Assembly (NCBI GenBank): GCA_964612485.1
Contig: CAZTFF010000028.1
Coordinates: 3,370-67,369, forward strand
From: JAFGNV01 sp964612485
GTDB lineage: Bacteria > Chloroflexota > Anaerolineae > 4572-78 > J111
Reading direction: 5' to 3'
Length of the DNA stretch: 64,000 bases
Shown here: positions 48,712 through 56,496 of the stretch, one piece after another
Layout of the letters: every line of letters starts with the position of its first letter
Position numbering within the stretch: the stretch's first letter is position 1
Notes under the pieces: generated by a model
Databases searched by the model: none
Seen by the model: the letters and a program-made list of their open reading frames with translations, nothing else
Told to the model about the DNA's origin: nothing
Made by a program: the position numbers and the translations under genes

Positions 48712-50101
48712 CCCGGGGCGCCTCGTCCACAGAGCCGATCATGTAAAGGTCCCGTTCCGCATAATCGGCAAATTCGTCATTCAGAATTCGTTCACAGCCG
48801 TCCAGCGCCTCCTCCCGGCTGACCAGCTTGCCCGCCCGGCCGGTAAACTGCTCGGTGGTGAAAAAGGGCTGGGTCAAAAATCGCTCCAGCCGGCGGGCGC
48901 GATGCACGGTTTTTTGGTCGGCCTGCGAAAGTTCTTCCAGACCAAGCATGGCAATAATATCTTTGAGTTCTTCGTAGCCGGCCAGTGTACTGCGAATTTT
49001 CTGCGCGATCCGGTAATGGCGCTGGCCCACCACCTGGGGCAGCAACATTTTTGAGCCGGATTGCAGCGGGTTGATAGCCGGGTAAAGCCCCTGGCTGGCC
49101 CGCTCGCGCGATAAGACAATGGAGGCGGACAGGTGAGTAAAGGTATGCACCGCCGCCGGGTCGGTAAAATCATCGGCGGGCACGTACACGGCCTGCACCG
49201 AGGTGATGGCCCCATTTTTGGTGCTGGAAATTCGCTCTTCCAGCTCGGCCAGTTCCGTGCCCAGGGTAGGCTGGTAGCCCAGCCGGGAGGGCAAATTACC
49301 CATCAACCCCGATACTTCCGAACCGGCCTGGATAAAGCGAAAAATATTATCAATCAGCAGCAAAACATCCTGTTTGGCCTCATCCCGAAAATATTCAGCC
49401 ATGGTCAGGGCGGCGTGTCCCACCCGAAAACGAGCGCCGGGCGGCTCGTTCATTTGACCAAAAACCAGCACGGTGTTGTCTAAAACATCGGCTTCTTGTA
49501 GTTCACGATACAGTTCTTCCGCCTCCCGCACCCGCTCGCCAATACCGCAAAAAATGCTGACCCCCTCGTACTGGCTGACCATATTGTTGATCATCTCGGT
49601 GATCAACACCGTTTTACCCACGCCCGCGCCGCCAAAGAGGCCGGCTTTGCCGCCACGTTCTAACGGGGCTAAAACATCAATGGCTTTAATGCCGGTTTCG
49701 AGAACTTCCGATTGGGTGACCCGTTCCGACAGGGGAACCGGCGATTGGTGAATCGAGCGTCGCGTTTTGGTTTGCACCACCTCTTTTCGGTCGATAGTAT
49801 CCCCAAACACGTTAAACATCCGGCCCAGCAGCCCTTCACCTATGGGCACGCGGAGCGGGTGTCCGGTATCGGTGACCGGCGCTCCTCGCGCTAACCCTTG
49901 GGTAGGGGTCAAAGCAATTCCCCGCACGGTGGCTGCATCAAGATGAGTGACCACCTCGATGATAATCTCGTCTTCCGGCCCGGCAGTCAGTTGGCTGTAG
50001 ATTTCGGGCAACTGTTCGGGAAAATGAATATCAACAACGCTGCCTCGAACGGAAACAGCTTGGCCCTGGTTGGATGTTCCATCAGTTGGGTGAATTTTCA
50101 T
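48701..50101 (-). CDS. atpD: N-ATPase (F-type) beta subunit
   Basis: 466 residues from an ATG at 50101; a GTG at 50143 would add 14 residues unlike the family. P-loop GGAGVGKT, catalytic Glu in GIGERVREAEELY, Walker B LLLIDNIFRF, and the typical ALTMAEYFRDE segment, where most beta subunits begin with GLT. This is the catalytic subunit and the first gene of the atpDCQRBEFAG order. Confidence 0.95.
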   Translation of the reverse strand: MKIHPTDGTSNQGQAVSVRGSVVDIHFPEQLPEIYSQLTAGPEDEIIIEVVTHLDAATVRGIALTPTQGLARGAPVTDTGHPLRVPIGEGLLGRMFNVFGDTIDRKEVVQTKTRRSIHQSPVPLSERVTQSEVLETGIKAIDVLAPLERGGKAGLFGGAGVGKTVLITEMINNMVSQYEGVSIFCGIGERVREAEELYRELQEADVLDNTVLVFGQMNEPPGARFRVGHAALTMAEYFRDEAKQDVLLLIDNIFRFIQAGSEVSGLMGNLPSRLGYQPTLGTELAELEERISSTKNGAITSVQAVYVPADDFTDPAAVHTFTHLSASIVLSRERASQGLYPAINPLQSGSKMLLPQVVGQRHYRIAQKIRSTLAGYEELKDIIAMLGLEELSQADQKTVHRARRLERFLTQPFFTTEQFTGRAGKLVSREEALDGCERILNDEFADYAERDLYMIGSVDEAPRDET

Positions 50102-50261
50102 TATCTTTGGAAATGCTCTTAAGGTTTTTTGGGATAACCCCACGTTTGATCTAATCCTATCATCTTTAATTGGGGATTAGCTATACTAAACCGGGTAATC
50201 TTTATCACCAAAAACGGGCTATTTTTTATAACTCTAAATACGCCCCACGACACCGTTTAAC

Positions 50262-50301
50262 TCACCCGGTTGAGCAGGTATATATCACCCGGTTGAGCAG
50301 G
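50262..50301. repeat. Tandem pair of TCACCCGGTTGAGCAGG
   Basis: Two identical 17-nt copies at 50262-50278 and 50285-50301, 23 nt apart start to start. They resemble the ATCACCCACTTTAGTGTAG motif. Two helical turns of spacing suits paired protein binding. Confidence 0.7.
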
Positions 50302-50413
50302 GCCTGAGACCTGACAGGTCTCAAATTGTACCGCGTTCGCGCTTTTGATGCCTATCCCAGATTAAATTACGCTATCTTCTTCGCAGCAGCCTTACTCCCA
50401 CCTTCACCCCGGA

Positions 50414-50442
50414 TTGATAAATAAACATAATTATGTTATCAT
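50414..50442 (+). promoter_or_regulatory. Sigma-70-type promoter, surface-protein gene
   Basis: TTGATA (50414-50419), 17-nt spacer, TATCAT (50437-50442), about 64 nt before the ATG. A clean housekeeping-type match. Confidence 0.55.
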
Positions 50443-50505
50443 TAGTTTATGTAATGTTAGGCTATGGAGTTATGTTGGTATAACTTCACGCTCACCGGAG
50501 GCTGT

Positions 50506-51543
50506 ATGATGACTCAAACCAACAAATTTACCGCAGCAACCTTGCTAACGGTGTCGATCTGTTTGGCGCTTTTGATTTCCGCCGCTACCATCCACAGCCT
50601 CAAAGCGCAAGAAGGGGGAACCCCTACGCCTGTTCCCACCCCCACCCGCGCCTATCCGCTGGTCAATGCCGTCAAAAATGGTGATTTTGAAATATTTTCC
50701 ACCGGCAACAATAATTTGGGCAATGCGGTGGCCGATCATTGGCTGCCGTACGACAACGACGGCGCTCATTTCGCCTGGTACGATGAACAATGGTCCGAAG
50801 CTGTCCACAGCGGCAATCATTCCCAATTAATGGAGATTTTCCGGGTAGAAAGCTTCAAACCGGAACGGGTCATGGCCATCTACCAGACGGTTGAGGTCAT
50901 TCCCCATATGGATTACGTGTTGACCCTCCACGCCCTGATGCGCTCCGACGGCCATATTTCCGAAAGAAATGAAGGCTTTTATGCCATGCACTGGGGCATC
51001 GACGGCCAGGGGCGCGGCAAATATTATTTTGTTGACAATTGGGTCGAGATGGAGGTAGACGAACAGCAGCGCCTCGGCTCCAGCGGGCCGCAAGACGACA
51101 ATACGCATCTCTACTTCCAGCGCTTTGTCTATACCATCAACACCGGCAATAGCAACAAACTGACCCTCTTCATCCGGGGAATGAAAGTGGAGCCGACCGG
51201 TACCGAATTAAATATGAATATTGATGACGTATCGCTGCTGGGGCCGTATGTGCCGCCCACGCCCACGTTCACGCCGTCGCCCACCTTTACCCGTTATCCC
51301 ACAGCCACCGCCACCCCCACGCCCACCGAAACACCCCCACCCCCCACCTCGGCGGCGCTGCCCGTGACCGGGAACGATCAAAAAGTGGAAGCAAAACCAG
51401 CTGGCGTAGACAAAACTTTACCCGATGCGGGCGGCATTCTGTCCCAAAACATTTCAACTGGCGCGCTGCTGTTGGGCGGGCTGATCTTAATTGTTTTGGG
51501 CGCGGTGGCGGCCAACAACCTGCTGAAACACCGCCAAAAGTAG
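50506..51543 (+). CDS. Exported membrane-anchored protein, carbohydrate-binding-like
   Basis: 345 residues. Signal peptide (LLTVSICLALLISAATIHSL), a Pro/Thr-rich stretch, then a beta-rich domain (about 60-250) starting NGDFEIFSTGN and containing YQTVEVIPHMDYVLTLHALM and MNIDDVSLLG, a pattern like CBM/galactose-binding jelly rolls. A second Pro/Thr linker (PTPTFTPSPTFTRYPT) follows, then LPVTG, and a C-terminal membrane helix with a basic tail. LPVTG lies too far before the helix for a textbook sortase signal. Start at 50506 has GGAGG four bases upstream; 50509 is also possible. Ligand unknown. Confidence 0.7.
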   Translation: MMTQTNKFTAATLLTVSICLALLISAATIHSLKAQEGGTPTPVPTPTRAYPLVNAVKNGDFEIFSTGNNNLGNAVADHWLPYDNDGAHFAWYDEQWSEAVHSGNHSQLMEIFRVESFKPERVMAIYQTVEVIPHMDYVLTLHALMRSDGHISERNEGFYAMHWGIDGQGRGKYYFVDNWVEMEVDEQQRLGSSGPQDDNTHLYFQRFVYTINTGNSNKLTLFIRGMKVEPTGTELNMNIDDVSLLGPYVPPTPTFTPSPTFTRYPTATATPTPTETPPPPTSAALPVTGNDQKVEAKPAGVDKTLPDAGGILSQNISTGALLLGGLILIVLGAVAANNLLKHRQK

Positions 51544-51715
51544 CGGCGAAATTGGACAAAAACAAACTTTTGAATTATAGTTACGGTTCTGTAACATAAC
51601 GTATGGTTTGAATTGACAGGGGCGCGCCTGATGGCCGCCTCTCATTATGCGGCCCCACATATGAAGCCGCCACGATAAAATTGAAAAAACTGTTGTAGAA
51701 AGCATCAGGAGGAAC

Positions 51716-51991
51716 ATGGCTAATTTAAAATCTTCTGCCAAACGCGCCCGTCAAAACCCCAAACGCCGCCTTGCGAACCGTTACTACCGCACCACCGCGC
51801 GCTCTTTTATTAAAGAAGCGCGAGACCAAATTGCGGCCAACGAATTGGACGAAGCCCAGGAGACCATCCGAGAGGCGATGAAGGCGCTGGATAAGGCCGC
51901 CCAAAAAGGCATTATCCACAGCAACAACGCGGCCCGCCGTAAGTCGCGGTTGATGAAGGCTTTTAATCAGGCTAAAGCCGCCGCAAGTTAA
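51716..51991 (+). CDS. rpsT: 30S ribosomal protein S20
   Basis: 91 residues, basic and helical: MANLKSSAKRARQNPKRRLA at the start and IHSNNAARRKSRLMKAFN near the end are the S20 signature. It binds 16S rRNA in the small subunit. AGGAGG lies upstream and a strong terminator follows. Confidence 0.96.
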   Translation: MANLKSSAKRARQNPKRRLANRYYRTTARSFIKEARDQIAANELDEAQETIREAMKALDKAAQKGIIHSNNAARRKSRLMKAFNQAKAAAS

Positions 51992-52027
51992 CCCTGCCAT
52001 CCGTGTAACGGATACCCCTTTAATTAA

Positions 52028-52062
52028 AAAATGACCCGGCACCTTAAAACCGGGTCATTTTT
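52028..52062 (+). terminator. Rho-independent terminator after rpsT
   Basis: AAAATGACCCGG (52028-52039) and CCGGGTCATTTT (52050-52061) pair over 12 bp with a 10-nt loop, ending in a T-rich tail. Confidence 0.9.
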
Positions 52063-52073
52063 GGTTTCTCCTC

Positions 52074-52103
52074 TTGACACTAGAACACTTGTTCTAGTAT
52101 AAT
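52074..52103 (+). promoter_or_regulatory. LexA-type operator inside a consensus promoter, FtsK-like gene
   Basis: TTGACA (52074-52079) and TATAAT (52098-52103) are perfect sigma-70 boxes 18 nt apart. The spacer is entirely the palindrome CTAGAACACTTGTTCTAG, which contains GAAC-N4-GTTC, the Gram-positive-type LexA/SOS box. A repressor bound here would block RNA polymerase fully. SOS control is inferred; no lexA or recA gene is in the window to compare. Confidence 0.7.
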
Positions 52104-52123
52104 TAGCTCAAGGGGATTTTTTT

Positions 52124-53326
52124 ATGCACAGCCACATAGAAATAGAACACATTCTGGAATATCAAGCCAACCAGATAGAACTGCTGCTGGCGTATCACCA
52201 CGCCAAATGCCAGGTTGCCGGCGGAATGGTGACACCCCGCTGGGTTTCGTACCAGGTTGTGCCGGAAATTTCTACCAAAGTATCGAAGATTTCAGCCCTC
52301 TCCGAAGAAATCGCCCTGCGGCTGGGCGCGCAAAGCGTACGTGTTGCCCGGCGCGGCCCCAACATCCACATTGAAGTTCCCCGCGCCGATGCCCAGACGG
52401 TCAAACTTCTCCAGTTGTGCCGGGACCAGGAAGATATTCCCCGGCAAAGCGCCATTTTAGGGCTGGATGAAGAGGGCCTGCCCTTGCTGCTGCGCCTATC
52501 TTCACCTGAGGTAGCCCACGTGCTGGTGGCCGGCACCACCGGCTCCGGTAAAACAGTGCTGGCCCGGAGCATGGCCCTCTCTCTGGCGATGCACAACCGG
52601 CTGGGCGACGTGCAAATGCTGTTTATTGACCCCAAAGGCACCGGCTTTGGCCCGTTTAGCGATCATCAAGGTGGTGCCGGGCTGCCGCACCTGCTCCGTC
52701 CGGTGGTGCGGGATGCACATCAAGCGATTTTTTTGCTGGGTGAAATGGTTGGGGAAATGGTGCGGCGAGATCATGAAAATATCACCACCCCCCGCCTGAT
52801 CATTTTCATCGATGAACTGGCCGATTTGATGGAACAGGGCGGCAAGGCGATGGACCGCCTGATGACGCGCCTGACCCAGCGCGGGCGCAGCGCGGGGCTG
52901 CACCTGGTGGCCTGCACCCAAAAACCCCTGGCCGCGGCCATTGGCTCGCTCACGCGCAGTAATTTCCCGGTGCGGCTGGTAGGCAGCGTAGCCAGCGCCG
53001 ACGACGCCAAAATTGCCGCCGGAATTAGCGGCACCAGGGCAGAAAAATTATTGGGGCGCGGCGATTTTTTGCTGGTGGTCAAGGGGGAGATCAAACGGTT
53101 TCAAGCGGCCTACGTCTCCGAAGCTGAAATTCAGCAGGTTATCGACCGCTTGCGGAAGGGCCACCGCACCACGCGGCTGTGGTTGGATGATCCGCTGCCG
53201 GAACAGGCAGCCGCACTAGCCCCCACCGGCACTGAGGGGCGTTTTGTTCAGAAAAAACGATCCAATGCTGCCCATCGCCGGGGATTGGTGATGAGATTGG
53301 GGCAGCAGTTGCGGTTGTTAAAGTAA
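52124..53326 (+). CDS. FtsK/SpoIIIE-like DNA translocase without membrane domain
   Basis: 400 residues. About 1-110 resemble the FtsK alpha region (PRWVSYQVVPEISTKVSKIS), and about 120-335 are the RecA-like motor: Walker A VAGTTGSGKTVLA, Walker B LIIFIDELADLM, and GRSAGLHLVACTQKP. The N-terminal membrane helices and the DNA-reading gamma domain of true FtsK are missing, so it is not the cell-division translocase. Phage or plasmid coupling proteins and other HerA/FtsK relatives are alternatives. AAGGGG before the ATG; promoter with LexA-type box upstream. Confidence 0.85.
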   Translation: MHSHIEIEHILEYQANQIELLLAYHHAKCQVAGGMVTPRWVSYQVVPEISTKVSKISALSEEIALRLGAQSVRVARRGPNIHIEVPRADAQTVKLLQLCRDQEDIPRQSAILGLDEEGLPLLLRLSSPEVAHVLVAGTTGSGKTVLARSMALSLAMHNRLGDVQMLFIDPKGTGFGPFSDHQGGAGLPHLLRPVVRDAHQAIFLLGEMVGEMVRRDHENITTPRLIIFIDELADLMEQGGKAMDRLMTRLTQRGRSAGLHLVACTQKPLAAAIGSLTRSNFPVRLVGSVASADDAKIAAGISGTRAEKLLGRGDFLLVVKGEIKRFQAAYVSEAEIQQVIDRLRKGHRTTRLWLDDPLPEQAAALAPTGTEGRFVQKKRSNAAHRRGLVMRLGQQLRLLK

Positions 53327-53346
53327 GTTAAACAGGGAAGTGTGGT

Positions 53347-53694
53347 ATGAAGCGAGGATTCTTAATCATCGGGCTGACTTTTGTGATGACTCTGGCCGTT
53401 GTTTTTGGCTTTCGGGCCAGCGCCGACGCGATGGCGGTGGTGATCGGCGTTATTTTGGGCGTGGCCGCCGGTATTCCCACCACCTTACTGATGGTTTATG
53501 TGATGACGCGACAGCAAAACAAACTGGATAAAACATCGCAAACACCGCCGCAGCCGCCGGTGTTTGTGATCAACGCGGGCGACAAACAGCCGTACAATTC
53601 GTCAAATTCGTTTCCACCTGCGTTACCCATGCCACATGCCTCGAACCAGAGCGGGCGAAAATGGACGGTGATTGGAGACACGGAAACCGATTAA
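53347..53694 (+). CDS. Small two-helix membrane protein
   Basis: 115 residues not assigned to any family. Two membrane helices (GFLIIGLTFVMTLAVVFGF and AVVIGVILGVAAGIPTTLLM) are followed by a Pro-rich soluble tail ending KWTVIGDTETD. It lies 20 bases after the FtsK-like gene on the same strand, so it may anchor or partner the soluble motor. That link is inference. Confidence 0.65.
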   Translation: MKRGFLIIGLTFVMTLAVVFGFRASADAMAVVIGVILGVAAGIPTTLLMVYVMTRQQNKLDKTSQTPPQPPVFVINAGDKQPYNSSNSFPPALPMPHASNQSGRKWTVIGDTETD

Positions 53695-53703
53695 CCGTTG
53701 GCC

Positions 53704-56496
53704 CTAATCCCCATCTTTTACCAAATCTTCGCCTACAATCGCAGCGGCGGTAAAAGGCATCACGCCTAACCAGGGTTCTTTGCGGTAGAACCGGAGTTGG
53801 GCCAGGCTTTGTAAAAACAGGCCGCCCAGGTATTCGCGCCAATTATCTCGCTGGCGCAGATAATCTTCCGCCAGATGGCGAATCGCCAAAATCACCTGGG
53901 CCGCTTTGGCCAGATCGGGCTGCGTGATCTCTGCCGCCGGCTGTTTGAGCGTTTGGCGCAGCAGTGATTGTTCGAAGGCGATGTACTCCGCCAGCGTAAA
54001 GGCGTGGGGCCATTCGGTAAACGTGGGCGAAACACCGTTGCCCAACCGGCGGGACCGGCGGTATCCGCCCAAGGCAAACAGCCGCATATGGATTTCCAGC
54101 CGGATAAAATCATACAACACATGCCCCTCGCGCACGTGATCAAAATCGATGAGCCAGGCCCGCCCCTTATCATCAACCATAATATTGCCCGGATGCAGAT
54201 CGCCATGAATGATGGTTTTCCAGCCCCGCAATTGCTGCCGCAAAATTTGCTTGTAGATGGCCAGCGGGTCGGCGCAGGGGCGGGGTAATCCGGCCAGCTC
54301 GACCCCACCATTAGAACAACGACGGAGATCGGGGTTAAAATTGAGAATATTTGCTGCGGCTGCATTCAACACATCGTCCCGCCGAATCTCAACAGTACCC
54401 ACCACGTTGACCACGTCCTCTTCTTGGAAATTAGGATAAGGAACCGGCGTTCTGGCCCGAATCCAGGCCGTGGTGCCGTCGCCGGTGCTGTGCAGTTTGA
54501 CCACCGTGGGCGTTACCTGGCTCACCTGCAAACCGGTGATGACAATGGGATCGCCAATTTCAAGGTGATCCTGAGCGTTGAGCGCAGTCTGAATATCAAC
54601 CCGGCGATGCACAGGCGGAACCGTTATCTCCCCCCGGACAATTCTTTCGGCCCGTAACTGCAAATGGGCCGGCAATTGCTGGCCGTACTCATCGGCAAAA
54701 GAGGCCAGCAGGGGGATGTGATGCCCATACCAGCGGGCGTGGAGGGATTTGATCAACCCGGTGAGGCTGGCCACCACTTCCTCGGCGCTGTGGGCGGCGT
54801 AGTAATTTTCCAAATCCTTGATCATCCCCACCGGCCGGTCGCCGGCAAAGCCGTAGCTCAAGCAGCCCAGGGTATTGAGTTCCACCGGCCCATTTTCCAG
54901 GCGAACCGCGGTGGCGGGCAGGCGGCCCTGCACATACTGCTGGTACCGTTTGTGTTCCCGGCGCAGCATGGTGGCCGGCGCAATTTTGATGACCTCGTAA
55001 GCCAGTTCCCGATCTCGATCATCGATGGGCTGGGCCAGCAGCACCTGCATGCCGCTCAATCCGCCATCAAACTTTTTCTCCAACCGCACCCGGGAAATAT
55101 TGAGATGATCGTTTTGCGAGTAGAGCTTTTTGATGACTTCCCGCTCCAAATCGTCCGGAAAAATCCCTCCCGTAATGCGAATGGCGCGCGCCGGCTGCCG
55201 GGGCGAGAATGGCTGCGCCGGCTCGTATTCGGCCAGGTGATCGGCCAATAGCTCAGGATTGTTGATCACATTGGGGCGGTCAATGACAACATGGGCCAGG
55301 GTTTGAAAGAATTTTTGTTGAGCCGGAGATAAAAACGCGACCAACTGCGGCTGCCAGTTGGTGACTGCCTCGCGGCCCGCCTGGGCCAACGCTCTCAAAA
55401 TGGACCGGCCCCACACCGGCGAAAAAAGGGCCGGTTCCGGTTGGAGCGTGACCAACCCACGCTCTCGCAATCGATTAACTTCATGCTCAAACCGCCCGAA
55501 ATCCGGCGGCAGGATGTCGGTTTCAAGGGCATCAAGTTTATCCGCAGGCACTAAGCGGTGAAGCTGGGCCAACGCCAGCAGGGTCAGGATCATTCTTTCC
55601 ACATCAGACGTGTACTTCAACATATCGATGAAATAGCGTTCGGTTTCCTGCTCAAACGTTTTTTCAAGCCGGGAAAGCTGCGGTTCTAGCAAATTTTCAA
55701 CGGATAAGCGCTCTCGCAATTGGAGCAGCAAGCCGCCGGCCAGTTGGATGAGATAGGGATGAGGGCCGGCGGTGGCGTGCAGCCATTGCTTTTCCGCCGG
55801 AGAAAAATCAATTTCGGAACGCCGCAGCAGGTGGTTGATCTCTGTTTGGTTGAAAGGGGGCAGATTTATGGCTAAAAATGCATTATCAAACGGGGAGCCG
55901 GTAAATTGAAATTTAGCGCAGAGTTTAGCCAGCGGCTCGCGGCTGGCCACAACCAGGGCCAGCCCCCGCTCCGGTCGATTTAACAAGGTTCGCAAATGGT
56001 AGAGCAAATCGGGTGTTTTCTGGTTGAGGTTTTCGACAATGCCTTCGAATTCATCCAGAACCAACACTACCAGGCGGCCCGACCGGGCAACCTGGTCGAA
56101 GAGGCTGTGCAGATCAAAAATAATGTCGGGATCGGCATCAGCCAGCATCTGGCGGATGCGACGGATACGGTTGCTGAGGTGGTCGTCATCACCAAGCGCC
56201 GGCTCCAGCATGCGCAGGGTGTAACGCCAAAAGGCGCTATCTGAAAAGGGCGTGATGGCCTGGCAATCGATGGAGAGAAAATGGCACCAACCGGCAGACA
56301 ATCCCCGCGCTTCATACACCTGGGAGACGCAAAGATAATGCAGCAGCGAGGTTTTGCCCACCCGAGGGTCGCCGGAAACGGCGCTGCTGCCCCTGGCAGA
56401 AAGCAGTTGGCCCAAAATTTGATCAACCTGTTCACGACGGCCAACAAATTGGTCGGAACGAACAGGCACGTTATAAATAAATGGGTTAGTTGTCAT
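53704..56496 (-). CDS. STAND/AAA-type ATPase with split kinase-like C-terminus
   Basis: 930 residues. An N-terminal P-loop ATPase has Walker A GDPRVGKT (42-49) and Walker B LVVLVLDEFEG (142-152), followed by a winged-helix-like part. From about 430 a kinase-like region begins with a possible Lys in AYEVIKIAP (about 500). A beta-rich insert (about 655-720, PIVITGLQVSQ to VVNVVGTVEIRRDDV) looks like an OB fold. Then comes the catalytic loop HGDLHPGN (about 762) and WLIDFDHV, as in aminoglycoside phosphotransferase-like kinases. All expected catalytic residues are there. It overlaps the 1616-residue gene by 11 bases. The pairing of a regulatory ATPase with a kinase effector recalls predicted conflict or signalling systems; no function is known. 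Confidence 0.8.
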   Translation of the reverse strand: MTTNPFIYNVPVRSDQFVGRREQVDQILGQLLSARGSSAVSGDPRVGKTSLLHYLCVSQVYEARGLSAGWCHFLSIDCQAITPFSDSAFWRYTLRMLEPALGDDDHLSNRIRRIRQMLADADPDIIFDLHSLFDQVARSGRLVVLVLDEFEGIVENLNQKTPDLLYHLRTLLNRPERGLALVVASREPLAKLCAKFQFTGSPFDNAFLAINLPPFNQTEINHLLRRSEIDFSPAEKQWLHATAGPHPYLIQLAGGLLLQLRERLSVENLLEPQLSRLEKTFEQETERYFIDMLKYTSDVERMILTLLALAQLHRLVPADKLDALETDILPPDFGRFEHEVNRLRERGLVTLQPEPALFSPVWGRSILRALAQAGREAVTNWQPQLVAFLSPAQQKFFQTLAHVVIDRPNVINNPELLADHLAEYEPAQPFSPRQPARAIRITGGIFPDDLEREVIKKLYSQNDHLNISRVRLEKKFDGGLSGMQVLLAQPIDDRDRELAYEVIKIAPATMLRREHKRYQQYVQGRLPATAVRLENGPVELNTLGCLSYGFAGDRPVGMIKDLENYYAAHSAEEVVASLTGLIKSLHARWYGHHIPLLASFADEYGQQLPAHLQLRAERIVRGEITVPPVHRRVDIQTALNAQDHLEIGDPIVITGLQVSQVTPTVVKLHSTGDGTTAWIRARTPVPYPNFQEEDVVNVVGTVEIRRDDVLNAAAANILNFNPDLRRCSNGGVELAGLPRPCADPLAIYKQILRQQLRGWKTIIHGDLHPGNIMVDDKGRAWLIDFDHVREGHVLYDFIRLEIHMRLFALGGYRRSRRLGNGVSPTFTEWPHAFTLAEYIAFEQSLLRQTLKQPAAEITQPDLAKAAQVILAIRHLAEDYLRQRDNWREYLGGLFLQSLAQLRFYRKEPWLGVMPFTAAAIVGEDLVKDGD

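Larger units (their letters stand above)
50144..50505. other. Divergent spacer between the ATPase operon and a surface-protein gene, with module
   Basis: 362 bases. Motif copies: CTATACTAAACCGGGTAATC at 50181 (reverse), AACGGGCTATTTTTTATAAC at 50213-50232 (shared block), the tandem pair TCACCCGGTTGAGCAGG at 50262 and 50285 (forward type), the palindrome GAGACCTGACAGGTCTC at 50306-50322, and a normal-looking promoter at 50414-50442. Confidence 0.6.

Noticed and set aside
50262..50322. Possible short CRISPR-like array
   Set aside because: Only two direct copies with a 6-nt gap and no spacers or cas genes.
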